From: Viridilinea sp964592425
GTDB taxonomy: Bacteria; Chloroflexota; Chloroflexia; Chloroflexales; Chloroflexaceae
Assembly (NCBI GenBank): GCA_964592425.1
Contig: CAZQCG010000020.1
Coordinates: forward strand, 1-64,000
DNA: 64,000 nucleotides
Reading direction: 5' to 3'
Positions 26,411 through 34,529 of the stretch are shown in pieces (within the stretch, counting starts at the first letter, position 1; every line of letters starts with the position of its first letter). The translations under genes and the position numbers were made by a program. The notes beneath the pieces were generated by a model. That model was not told where the DNA came from. It did not search any database and saw nothing but the letters and a program-made list of their open reading frames with translations.

Positions 26411-28378
26411 TCAGCGCGCTGCGGCAGCAGCGATCAACTCGGCAAAGAAAGAGGCACCTTCGGGGCGCAGGTGAACGCCATCATCCCAAAAGAGATCGTA
26501 GCGTCCGGCGCTGGCCGCACGCCAATCGACAAAGACCACATTGGCATGGTTCGCCGCCGCCGCAGCGAGTGCCCCGTTGGTTGGGGCCTCCCAGATTCGC
26601 GGGACGGAGGTATTGACCAGAACAACCCGTGGCACACTCTCCAGCAGGCGCAATAGCTGTTCGGCCTGCTCGGGGCTGACATAGCCGTTATTGCCGAGAT
26701 GCACCACCACAACCGGCGGCAAGAGGCCAGCTTCACGACGCCAACTCAGGATGGCGATCAACTCGCCGACCTGGCGACTCACCACGGCATCAACTTCGAG
26801 CGAGGGGATGGCATTGGCCAGCGCAGCAGAGGCACCAAGCATAATCGAGTCGCCGATGGCCAGGGTTGGCGGCAATGGTGGAGGGAGTGCGACCGTCGGC
26901 AGCGGTGTCGGCGTCGGCAACGGCCCACGCGGGTCGCGAGTGGTCGCAGGTCCGCCGTGGCTCACCGGCGGGGCGATCAACTCATAGGGCGGGCCAGCGA
27001 AGATGGCTGTCGGTACAACAGCGATCAGCGGCGTCACCGCCAGGGGTGGTGGCGGGGTGAGGGCTGGCAGGGTGGGCAGCACAAGCACCGCCGGGCCGGG
27101 CGACATCACCGGCGTTGCCAGGGCCTCAAGGTAAGCCGGCGGGCGCGGGGGCGGGGCAAGGGCCGCCTGCACCCCGATCCAGAGCACCAGGCTCAGCCCG
27201 GCGGCCACCAGGGCCAGCCAGCTTGTCGTCAGGGCCAGGCGACGTGAGCCGATCGCCGCCTGCTGGGCTGTCCAGGCCCGCCCAAGGGCCCCCTGACGCA
27301 CGGGCACCTCCACCAGGCGATAAGAGAGCTCAGCCAGCCCCAGACTGAGCCCGAGGCGCAGAGTCAGCAGCGGCAAGCCCTCGAGCGGCAGATCAAGCCC
27401 GGGACGGGTCAGCATAAAGACCGGCCAGTGCCAGAGGTAGAGGCTGTAGGAGCGTGTGCCGATCCAGCGCAGCGGAGCAAAACCAAGCAGGGCGTTGAGC
27501 AGGCGGGCCTGTGGGTGTACCACAGCAGCAATCGCCAGCGCCGCACAGCAGCCGACCAGCAGGAAGCCTCCGCGATAGAGCAGGGGCGTAAAGGGGTGCA
27601 GACTGCTGAAGAGCAGGCCCAGGCCGAGCAGCGCCAGCAGACCCAGGCCATCAAGCCAGCTCAGCAGCCCCCCCCGCCGCGCATCACGCTCATCCTGGCG
27701 CGGCTTCCAGACAAGGGCCAGGGCTGCCCCCAACAGCAGCCCGCTGGAGCGAGTATCCGTACCATAGTAGACCCGTGCCGGATCAGCCTCAGGCACAAAG
27801 AGCAGGGCCATCAGCAGGGCTGCAAGGGCCGCGCCAGCCAGGGCCAGGCCAAGCATTGTCCGCCGCCCATAGCGCACCAGGCCAGCAGCCAGCGCCAGCG
27901 GCCAGATCAGGTAAAATTGGCCCTCGATAGCCAGTGACCAGAGGTGCAAAAGCAACGACGGGCGTCCGAAGCTGGCAAAGTAGGGCCGTTCATCAAGCAC
28001 CAGGCGCCAGTTCATCACATAGAGCAAGGAGGCCAGGGCATCAGCGCGTAACTGAGCAAGCTCATCGCGCAGCCAGAGCACCCCCACCAGCAATACCACC
28101 ACCACCAGAACCAGCAAGGCCGCGAACAAACGGCGAGCCCGGCTCAGCCAGAAGGCCCCCAACCTGATCCGCCCCGTCGTCTGCCACTCAGCGCTGAGCA
28201 AGCTCGTGATCAGGTAGCCGCTCAGCACAAAGAAGAGCTCGACGCCCAGGAAGCCAGCCGGCAGCAGATGCGGATCGTGATGGTAGAGCAACACCGCCGC
28301 AACCGCCAGAGCCCGCAACCCGTCGAGGCCAGGCAGATAGGCAAGGCGCGGGCGAGCGCCGCTTGTGAGCATAACCAT
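26411..28378 (-). CDS. Membrane O-acyltransferase (acyltransferase 3) with C-terminal SGNH domain
   Basis: A 655-residue OafA-like protein. Residues about 10-390 contain roughly ten membrane spans with the acyltransferase 3 motifs (LPGLDGLRALAV, FFVLSGYLIT, ARRLFAALL). A Pro-rich extracytoplasmic linker (about 400-500) leads to an SGNH hydrolase domain with LAIGDSIMLG, the HLGNNG block and the catalytic WDDGVHLRP Asp/His pair. Such proteins O-acetylate cell-wall or surface glycans. It precedes ygeY by 67 bp on the same strand, but a functional tie to purine breakdown is not evident. Confidence 0.9.
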   Translation of the reverse strand: MVMLTSGARPRLAYLPGLDGLRALAVAAVLLYHHDPHLLPAGFLGVELFFVLSGYLITSLLSAEWQTTGRIRLGAFWLSRARRLFAALLVLVVVVLLVGVLWLRDELAQLRADALASLLYVMNWRLVLDERPYFASFGRPSLLLHLWSLAIEGQFYLIWPLALAAGLVRYGRRTMLGLALAGAALAALLMALLFVPEADPARVYYGTDTRSSGLLLGAALALVWKPRQDERDARRGGLLSWLDGLGLLALLGLGLLFSSLHPFTPLLYRGGFLLVGCCAALAIAAVVHPQARLLNALLGFAPLRWIGTRSYSLYLWHWPVFMLTRPGLDLPLEGLPLLTLRLGLSLGLAELSYRLVEVPVRQGALGRAWTAQQAAIGSRRLALTTSWLALVAAGLSLVLWIGVQAALAPPPRPPAYLEALATPVMSPGPAVLVLPTLPALTPPPPLAVTPLIAVVPTAIFAGPPYELIAPPVSHGGPATTRDPRGPLPTPTPLPTVALPPPLPPTLAIGDSIMLGASAALANAIPSLEVDAVVSRQVGELIAILSWRREAGLLPPVVVVHLGNNGYVSPEQAEQLLRLLESVPRVVLVNTSVPRIWEAPTNGALAAAAANHANVVFVDWRAASAGRYDLFWDDGVHLRPEGASFFAELIAAAAAR

Positions 28379-28542
28379 TCCCAGACCTACGCACCGCTTT
28401 GTCGTTCAAAAAACCCCGCCAGATGGCCTGATTATAGAACATGAGCCGCATCGTAGCGATCTTTTTCCCACGGATCGCAGTCTTGGCGTTATACTGCCAG
28501 TGAACACCAGACAGACTATCACTGCAACCCAAGGAGCAGAAC

Positions 28543-28971
28543 ATGGATCGCAGTACATCCCTTGTCGAAACATGGATGAGCCGCGAGCTGGTAACGGTCG
28601 GCCCGGACAGCTCGGCAGTCGAAGCGTATGAGCGCATGCGCGCCAGGAATGTCCATCGCATGCCCGTCGTCGACAAAGCTGGCCAACTGGTCGGCATCGT
28701 CACCCGCAGCGATATCGAGGGCGCGGTCAGCTTCCAGCGCACCGAAGCTGGTTGGCACGAGGCCCGTTTTGCCCTCGCTGGCACCACCGTGGCCGAAGTG
28801 ATGAGCACCAACCCGATCACCGTCAGCCCCGCCACCTCGATGCGGGAGGCCGCCGGGCTGCTGGTTGATCACCATCTGAGCGGGCTGCCGGTTGTTGAGG
28901 GGGGTGCCCTGGTCGGGATCATCACCGAGACGGATCTCTTCCGGCTGGTGATCCGCCTCTGTGAGGAGTAG
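28543..28971 (+). CDS. Tandem CBS-domain protein, second paralogue
   Basis: A 142-residue protein with two CBS domains (about 8-65 and 80-140): VETWMSRELVTVGPDS, MPVVDKAGQLVGIVTRSDI, then VAEVMSTNPITVSPATS and GLPVVEGGALVGIITETDL. An AAGGAG 7 bp before ATG 28543 is a strong ribosome site. A TATACT box at 28490-28495 may be its -10. It may sense adenylate nucleotides; its partner is unknown. Confidence 0.88.
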   Translation: MDRSTSLVETWMSRELVTVGPDSSAVEAYERMRARNVHRMPVVDKAGQLVGIVTRSDIEGAVSFQRTEAGWHEARFALAGTTVAEVMSTNPITVSPATSMREAAGLLVDHHLSGLPVVEGGALVGIITETDLFRLVIRLCEE

Positions 28972-28989
28972 GCGCACAGTGTGGCTTTT

Positions 28990-29015
28990 GGGGAGGGGCT
29001 TTGCGGCCCCTCCCC
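28990..29015. terminator. Hairpin between convergent CBS and C25 peptidase genes
   Basis: The 10-bp stem GGGGAGGGGC / GCCCCTCCCC has a 6-nt loop. There is no T-run on the plus strand after it, so termination strength is uncertain. Confidence 0.5.
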
Positions 29016-29087
29016 ACCTCCCTACTGAGGCGCAAGGCACGTCCTACGCCCGCTCCTCCGGTCTCGCCCCGCTGAGGCAGCAAACCT

Positions 29088-31349
29088 CTAGCGCAATACC
29101 AGCGGCAGGTTCACCAGGTAGCCACGCGCCCCAAAGCCCAGGCTGGTCAACGGGTCGCCCAGCAGCACAAAGGTGAAGAGCGTATCGTGGGCAACATCGC
29201 TGGCCTGGATGGCGCGGTAGCCAGCCATTGTCAACTCGCCCAGTGTGGCGCGCCCCTCCGGTGCCGCCCAGAGGGCCGCGAAGAAGCCCTGCTGCAGAAT
29301 GACGTGGCCATGGGCGACGCCGAAGCCACTGGGGCCCCATACCGCGACTGCGCCGCCGGGTGCCAGCACTAGCCGCTCATCAATCGTCGTCCCGCTGATC
29401 GCCGGAGTCTGGAAGGCACTGCTCAGGCATGTCATCGTGAGTACCACCGGCAGACGCTCATGGTTGCCTAGCGTATCAGGCTCATAGAGGCTCAACAGCG
29501 AGCTGCGCGCCTCACCCAGGGCGGTCAGTGCCCACTGCCACTGGTGGCTGTGGCCATGGTAGACCAGCACCGTCGCGCCGTCCTCGAAGGCCGCCCGCGT
29601 CTGTCTGGCCGCCTCCTCGGCACTGGCCGGGCCGCGCAGCCCACTCGGATCGTAGAAGACCCGTTGCACCACCACCTGGGGTGGCTGGAGCGCCGCTGCG
29701 GCATCGGCAGCAGCGAAGAAATCACCAGCTGTATCGGGCTCCTCGGCAATCAGGGCCAGCCGGTCACGCCACGCACCTGCATCGTTTGAGCGATCATAGG
29801 CGATCAGCTTGCTGACCAGCGCCGCCAGTTCCTCAGCACTCTTGACCGGCAAACGCCCTACGGCAAGGTCGGGGAGATCTTGCTGCAGCGGATCGTCGCC
29901 AGCCAGCCGCCCGTAACAGGTGTCGCAGGCCGTCTCGACCAGCCAGGGATCAACCGAGGCCATATAGGGTGGAATGAGGTTGCGGTTGCCTGCCCCGCGC
30001 CCGGTCCAGTCATGGGGATCAACACTGCCGTCACCGACCAGCACCAGCGTCGTCGGAGGCTGCGGCCAGGTACTGGCCGCATAGCGCAGAAAAGCACGGA
30101 TGGCGGCCGGATCGACCGCAGCATAACTCCAGCCAGCGTACACATCTTCGACGCTGACCACGGCAACTGCGTAGCCCTGCCCCGTGCGATGGGCCACCAG
30201 TGGGGCAAGGGCCTCGCGCAGGGCGGCAGGCACAAGGTAGAGCACCTCTGCACTGCGTGGGCTAGCAATGTCACTGCCAGCCCAGGCCGTAACCGTCGGT
30301 ACGAAGAGGGTGCCCGGCCCGCTCACCAGGTAATCGTGCGGGGTCGGCCCATCTTCAAAGACCAGGCTCGTGCCGCCCGGATCAAGTCGTAGCGGCGCGG
30401 CGGGATCGCTCACATCGTACAGCTCCCAATCTAGCGGCAGCCCACTCAGGCTGTAGCGCCAGTTGCCCGGCAAGCCCCTGAAGCGCACCCCCTGGCCACC
30501 CAGTTCAAGCCGGGCCGGGCGCTCCCAGGTCACCCGGTCGAGCAACAGGGCCGCCTGGCCACTCGCCACATGCGCCGTCAGCAGCACTGCCGTAGCACCG
30601 TCAACCAGGGCCACCGGGCTTGTCCAGAGGCCCATCCGCACCCACGCCACCTCGGCCTGGGCCGGCCCAAGGGCCAGGCTCAGGCTAACTGGCCCGCCTA
30701 CATAGAGCTGGCCACTGACCGTCAGCAGGGTCGTGGCAGCAGGCAGGGGCGGTAGGCTGGTCTCCAGGTCGAGGCTATGCGTGACCGGGCTTGTCTGCGT
30801 GGGACGCAGGTCAGCGGCAAACCAGTGATCGCCATCAGGGCCGGGGCGGCGCGAGTCGTAACGCAGCGGCTGATAGTGCTCACCCAACTCTAGCGCATCA
30901 CTGCGCAACGGGGCCTGCGCTGGCGGCACCGCTCGCACAATAATACGCGGCCCCGGATCTGGCTCAACCGTCAGCCAGTAGGTCGCGGTAGGATTCCAGC
31001 GGTCAGCGGGGTTCGGGGCATAGAAGCGCAACTCATCGGTTGGATCAAGCCGACCATCAGAGCCGCTGCGCAGATCGAGCGGCACAGCACGCCCGGCATA
31101 GCGTAGCCAGAGCCGGGTTGGGTCAAGTGTAGCCAGATCGAGCCCCACAGCGGCGAGATCCGCCCCGCTCAGGCGCTGCAGACCACCCTCGGCCACATGG
31201 ATCAGCAGCGCCGTGCGGGCGGCAGCAGGAGCAGGCCCCGGCACCTGGGCCAACGGCCCTGCCAATGCCGGCACATACAAGAGCAGCGCTGGCAGGATGA
31301 AGAGCAGGAGCAGTCGAACGACTGCCCGCGCCCATAGCACAGTAGCCAT
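29088..31349 (-). CDS. Gingipain-type (C25) cysteine peptidase, secreted
   Basis: A 753-residue exported protein. The N terminus is a signal peptide or anchor (ARAVVRLLLLFILPALLLY). Residues about 50-360 are beta-rich. The C25 catalytic domain (about 360-740) shows the His in VLVYHGHSHQWQW and the Cys in LTMTCLSSAF. The C-terminal tail lacks a sorting motif. C25 proteins in Bacteroidetes are gingipains or the T9SS sortase PorU; relatives in Chloroflexota are of unknown role. The gene is 39 bp downstream of an LPXTG protein on the same strand. The start was set at the only ATG near the signal sequence; a TTG lies four codons earlier. Confidence 0.8.
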   Translation of the reverse strand: MATVLWARAVVRLLLLFILPALLLYVPALAGPLAQVPGPAPAAARTALLIHVAEGGLQRLSGADLAAVGLDLATLDPTRLWLRYAGRAVPLDLRSGSDGRLDPTDELRFYAPNPADRWNPTATYWLTVEPDPGPRIIVRAVPPAQAPLRSDALELGEHYQPLRYDSRRPGPDGDHWFAADLRPTQTSPVTHSLDLETSLPPLPAATTLLTVSGQLYVGGPVSLSLALGPAQAEVAWVRMGLWTSPVALVDGATAVLLTAHVASGQAALLLDRVTWERPARLELGGQGVRFRGLPGNWRYSLSGLPLDWELYDVSDPAAPLRLDPGGTSLVFEDGPTPHDYLVSGPGTLFVPTVTAWAGSDIASPRSAEVLYLVPAALREALAPLVAHRTGQGYAVAVVSVEDVYAGWSYAAVDPAAIRAFLRYAASTWPQPPTTLVLVGDGSVDPHDWTGRGAGNRNLIPPYMASVDPWLVETACDTCYGRLAGDDPLQQDLPDLAVGRLPVKSAEELAALVSKLIAYDRSNDAGAWRDRLALIAEEPDTAGDFFAAADAAAALQPPQVVVQRVFYDPSGLRGPASAEEAARQTRAAFEDGATVLVYHGHSHQWQWALTALGEARSSLLSLYEPDTLGNHERLPVVLTMTCLSSAFQTPAISGTTIDERLVLAPGGAVAVWGPSGFGVAHGHVILQQGFFAALWAAPEGRATLGELTMAGYRAIQASDVAHDTLFTFVLLGDPLTSLGFGARGYLVNLPLVLR

Positions 31350-31388
31350 ACAGGCATACAAGGTCCATCCAGGCGAACGAACCTTGCC

Positions 31389-32120
31389 TCAGAGGCGCGC
31401 CCGCAGGCGGGCCAGCAACGCCAGGCTCAGGCCCAGCAGGCCCAAAGCCCCGGCAAAAAAGAGTCCCTCCATATTCATACCAGTACTGGGTAACGGCGGT
31501 GGCACCCGTGTTGGCATAGGCGATGGAACTGGCGGCATGGGTGAAGGATCTGGCGGCAATGGCGAGGTTGCCGTCACCGTCGGCAGGGCTGGCACCGTCG
31601 GGCCGACCGTCACGCTTGGTGGCAGGCCCGGTGTGGCCGAAGCCAGCACCACCGGCGTCGGGATTGGTGTTGCCGTCGCCGGTGGGCGCGTCGGGCGCGC
31701 GTCGTCCGTCACCGGAGTTGCCGTCGGCACCTCCGTCGGCACCTCTGTCGGCACAATGGTCGGTAGGTCTGTTGGCACTGCGGTCGGTGCAACCGTGGTC
31801 GAAGGTACCACTGCTGTTGGCGGGATCTCCGTCGGTGGTGGTGGGGGCGGGGGCGGCTGAGTCGGCACTGCCGTAGTCGGCAGGGGCGGCTGGGTCGGCA
31901 CTGCCGTAGTCGGCGGGGGCGGCTGAGTCGGCACTGCCGTAGTCGGCAGGGGCGGCTGAGTCGGCACTGCCGTAGTCGGCGGAGGCGGCTCAGCCGTCTC
32001 GGTAAGTGCAGCCGGCGTAGCAGGCTGGCTGCGCTGCCAGGCAGCGACGGGCTGGGCTGCCCCAGACAGCCCAATGACCAGCACGCTGGCGATCACGGCA
32101 AGAATGAGCAGTGTTTTCAT
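31389..32120 (-). CDS. Pro/Thr-rich LPXTG cell-surface protein
   Basis: A 243-residue surface protein. It has a signal peptide (LLILAVIASVLVIGLSGAAQ), a long low-complexity Pro/Thr/Val stalk (about 40-205) and a classical sorting signal: LPSTG at 210-214, a hydrophobic segment and the basic tail RLRARL. A sortase is expected elsewhere in the genome, since none is visible here. The stalk contains four tandem 11-residue units (PTQPPLPTTAV-like). No globular domain is present, so it may act as a spacer, adhesin or wall stalk. It lies just upstream of the C25 peptidase. Confidence 0.8.
   Translation of the reverse strand: MKTLLILAVIASVLVIGLSGAAQPVAAWQRSQPATPAALTETAEPPPPTTAVPTQPPLPTTAVPTQPPPPTTAVPTQPPLPTTAVPTQPPPPPPPPTEIPPTAVVPSTTVAPTAVPTDLPTIVPTEVPTEVPTATPVTDDARPTRPPATATPIPTPVVLASATPGLPPSVTVGPTVPALPTVTATSPLPPDPSPMPPVPSPMPTRVPPPLPSTGMNMEGLFFAGALGLLGLSLALLARLRARL
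31861..31992 (-). repeat. Four tandem 33-bp coding repeats
   Basis: Units starting GTCGGCACTGCCG at 31861, 31894, 31927 and 31960 encode the Pro/Thr repeats of the LPXTG protein. This is an in-frame expandable array, and length variation between strains would be expected. Confidence 0.85.
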
Positions 32121-32512
32121 AGGTGTTCGCCTTGTTGAGGTTTAGACTAACCCGACCTGCTTTATATACCGATAGATTCTATCGTCTTAGCAACATTTCG
32201 CCACGAATCGGCACGCTACAGCAGGGCGCAGCTCGCTGTAGAAAAACCCGAGTACAGCCTGCCGGACGTTCGCAGGCAGTTATGGCTCAGGAGCGCGGGC
32301 GTCTCGCCCGCTCAGGCCGGATGCGGGTGGGAGGCCCGCGCTCCCAGGAATCCCCAGCGAACTTCTGGGATGGTGTGGAGGTGGAAGCTCGCGGTCAGCT
32401 CCACAGCTCCACACCTCCACACAGAACTGGCGACGGACTTCTGGAGTTGTGTACTAGCCACCCCGTCAGTGTCAGCGCATCCGTATGGCAGGGGTCATGC
32501 CAGGTGACCCAC
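32121..32512. other. Intergenic region with palindromic repeat copy 2
   Basis: A gap of 392 bp between the LPXTG gene start and the biotin-carrier gene end. It holds a second copy of the 7477-7605 element (32251-32380) followed by a further imperfect inverted repeat (GTGTGGAGGTGGA near 32374 with CCACACCTCCACAC near 32410). I see no gene in it. Confidence 0.7.
32251..32380. repeat. Dispersed palindromic repeat, copy 2
   Basis: It begins GTACAGCCTGCCGG and ends GCGAACTTCTGGGATGGTGT, like the copy at 7477-7605. The central hairpin differs slightly: GAGCGCGGGC pairs with GCCCGCGCTC. Confidence 0.75.
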
Positions 32513-33007
32513 TCAGCTAATCTCTGCCAGCATCTCGTGCAAGATCACGGTCTGGCCGGGGCGCACGTTGAGGCTGGTGAGCGTACCGGCGCGTGGAGCG
32601 ACGATCTCATTCTCCATTTTCATCGCCTCAAGCACCAGCACCGGCTGGCCCGCCTCAACCACCTGGCCCTGCTCAACCAGGATGCGCGCAATCAGACCGG
32701 GAATCGGGGCCTTGAGCCGCCCATCACCACTGTGTGGACGAAGCACACCCGCCTCAAGATCACGCACCCCAAGCGTATGGCGTCCACGTGGCGACTGGAG
32801 CCAGCGCAAGTCGTGGTCGATCAGCAACTCATAGGGGCGCGTATCGACCAGGGCCCAGCCGATCTGCTCAGGCGCAACCCCGGAGGGCAAGGCCACCCGC
32901 AGCGCATCACCATTGACGGTCACATTCACGAAGCCATCGGCATCAGGTGCCTCCTGCACCACCACCTCAAACTCCTGGCCATCGATCATCACCTGTAGTT
33001 TAGCCAT
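32513..33007 (-). CDS. Biotin carboxyl carrier protein of an acyl-CoA carboxylase
   Basis: A 164-residue protein whose C-terminal biotinyl domain (about 95-164) contains EAMKMENE with the biotinylated Lys at about 130. The N-terminal part (1-90) is of the kind found in propionyl/acetyl-CoA carboxylase alpha chains. It is the last gene of the lipid cluster, 11 bp after biotin carboxylase. An AGGAGG 8 bp before the ATG is a strong ribosome site. It would carry CO2 between the biotin carboxylase and carboxyltransferase of this operon. Confidence 0.93.
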   Translation of the reverse strand: MAKLQVMIDGQEFEVVVQEAPDADGFVNVTVNGDALRVALPSGVAPEQIGWALVDTRPYELLIDHDLRWLQSPRGRHTLGVRDLEAGVLRPHSGDGRLKAPIPGLIARILVEQGQVVEAGQPVLVLEAMKMENEIVAPRAGTLTSLNVRPGQTVILHEMLAEIS

Positions 33008-33018
33008 CGTAAGCCCTC

Positions 33019-34500
33019 CTACTGCGGCAGACGCCGACTATCACGATGCCAGCCGTTATGAAAGGCCGCCGGGGTGGTGGGCTGCGCGGCCTGGGCGCGG
33101 GCCAGGTAGGCCAGAGCGGCCACCGCCGCCAGGTCACGCAGATTATCGCCGGGCGGGGCCGCATCCATCAAGCGCAAGCGGCTGAACTCGGTGCTGTAGG
33201 TGCCAGCGATAAACTCCTCGTGGGTAACGATGCGCCGCATCAGGCCCAGATTGGTCTGGATTCCAGTGATCTGGAACTCTTGCAGCGCCCGGTGGACGCG
33301 GTTCAGGCACTCTTCGCGTGTCGCGCCCCAGACCACCAGCTTGGCCAGCAGTGAGTCGTAGCGCACCGGCACCTCGGCCCCAGCATAGGCATAGGTATCC
33401 ACCCGTACATTCGGCCCGCCGGGCAGACGAAAGCCGGTGATATGGCCCGGGCTGGGCAGATAGCCATGCCAGGGATCCTCAGCGTTGATCCGGCAAAAGA
33501 TGGCATGCCCATTCAGGCGCACCTGCTCTTGCGTGTGACCCAGGGGCTGGCCGGCGGCAATCTGCAACTGCTCACGCACCACATCGATACGTGTGATCAT
33601 TTCCGTCACCAGGTGTTCGACCTGAATGCGCGGCTTGATCTCGGTAAAGTAATGATGGCCCTGGTCGTCAACCACAAACTCAATCGTGCAGGCCCCGCGG
33701 CAGCCAAAGAGCCGGGCTACCTGGACGGCCGTCTGCCAGATCGCCTCGCGCTGCGCCTGGCTCAATCCCGGCGAAGGAGCCTCCTCAACCACTTTACGTG
33801 TATTGCGCTGGATCGAGCCATCGCGGTCGCCCATATGAATGATATTGCCATGCTGATCACCCAGAATAGGCACCTCGATATAACGCGAGGGCAGCACGGC
33901 TGCCTCAAGATAGACATGCGGATCGCCATAGACCGATTGGGCCGCCGCCGAAGAGGAGCGTACCACTTCAAGCAGGTCGGACGGCCCACGGGCCAGGTTG
34001 GTGCCCCGCCCACGCCCGCCAGCACAGGCTTTGACCACCAGCGGATAGCCGATCTGGAGCGCCTCTTCCAGGATGGCCGCGTGCTCATCAGGCAAGTAGA
34101 CCCGCGTCGACGGACGCGTAGTCGAAATGCCCGCCGCCCGCGCCTGCTCAACTGTCCCGACCTTGTTGCGCACCTGCGCGATCACCGCACTGGGTGGGCC
34201 AACCACCACAATCCCGGCCGCCTCGCATGCGCGGGCAAAGTCAACATGCTCGGAGATCATCCCATAGCCGGGATGCACCGCATCGACCCCCACCCGTCTG
34301 GCGATGGCCAGCATCTCGTCTGGATCACGGTAGCCGTCTGGCGTCATAAGCGGATAGGCTTCATTGGCCAGGCGCACATGCAGCGCACCGATATCATCGG
34401 GCTCGTAGACCGCCACAGCGGTCAGGCCCAGATCACGACAGGTACGGACAATCCGTACCGCAATCTCGCCTCGGTTGGCGACGAGTACTCGTTTGAACAT
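33019..34500 (-). CDS. Biotin carboxylase subunit
   Basis: A 493-residue ATP-grasp biotin carboxylase that carboxylates the biotin of the adjacent carrier using ATP and bicarbonate. Its N terminus FKRVLVANRGEIAVRIVRT, the Gly-rich loop KACAGGRGRGTN near 168 (instead of the usual GGGGRGM) and EIKPRIQVEHLVTE near 290 are family blocks. In E. coli the last of these reads EMNTRIQVEH; the Lys-Pro here is a notable variation. It belongs to an operon with carboxyltransferase (29 bp upstream) and carrier (11 bp downstream). Confidence 0.92.
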   Translation of the reverse strand: MFKRVLVANRGEIAVRIVRTCRDLGLTAVAVYEPDDIGALHVRLANEAYPLMTPDGYRDPDEMLAIARRVGVDAVHPGYGMISEHVDFARACEAAGIVVVGPPSAVIAQVRNKVGTVEQARAAGISTTRPSTRVYLPDEHAAILEEALQIGYPLVVKACAGGRGRGTNLARGPSDLLEVVRSSSAAAQSVYGDPHVYLEAAVLPSRYIEVPILGDQHGNIIHMGDRDGSIQRNTRKVVEEAPSPGLSQAQREAIWQTAVQVARLFGCRGACTIEFVVDDQGHHYFTEIKPRIQVEHLVTEMITRIDVVREQLQIAAGQPLGHTQEQVRLNGHAIFCRINAEDPWHGYLPSPGHITGFRLPGGPNVRVDTYAYAGAEVPVRYDSLLAKLVVWGATREECLNRVHRALQEFQITGIQTNLGLMRRIVTHEEFIAGTYSTEFSRLRLMDAAPPGDNLRDLAAVAALAYLARAQAAQPTTPAAFHNGWHRDSRRLPQ

Positions 34501-34529
34501 AATATTTCCTCGTACCTGTGGGCCACTGC

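Noticed and set aside
31861..31992. 33-bp repeats considered as CRISPR
   Set aside because: They are coding repeats within an exported Pro/Thr-rich protein, without spacers.
32123..32998. Plus-strand open frame across the repeat and biotin-carrier region
   Set aside because: It runs through a non-coding repeat and antisense to the clearly coding biotin carrier.
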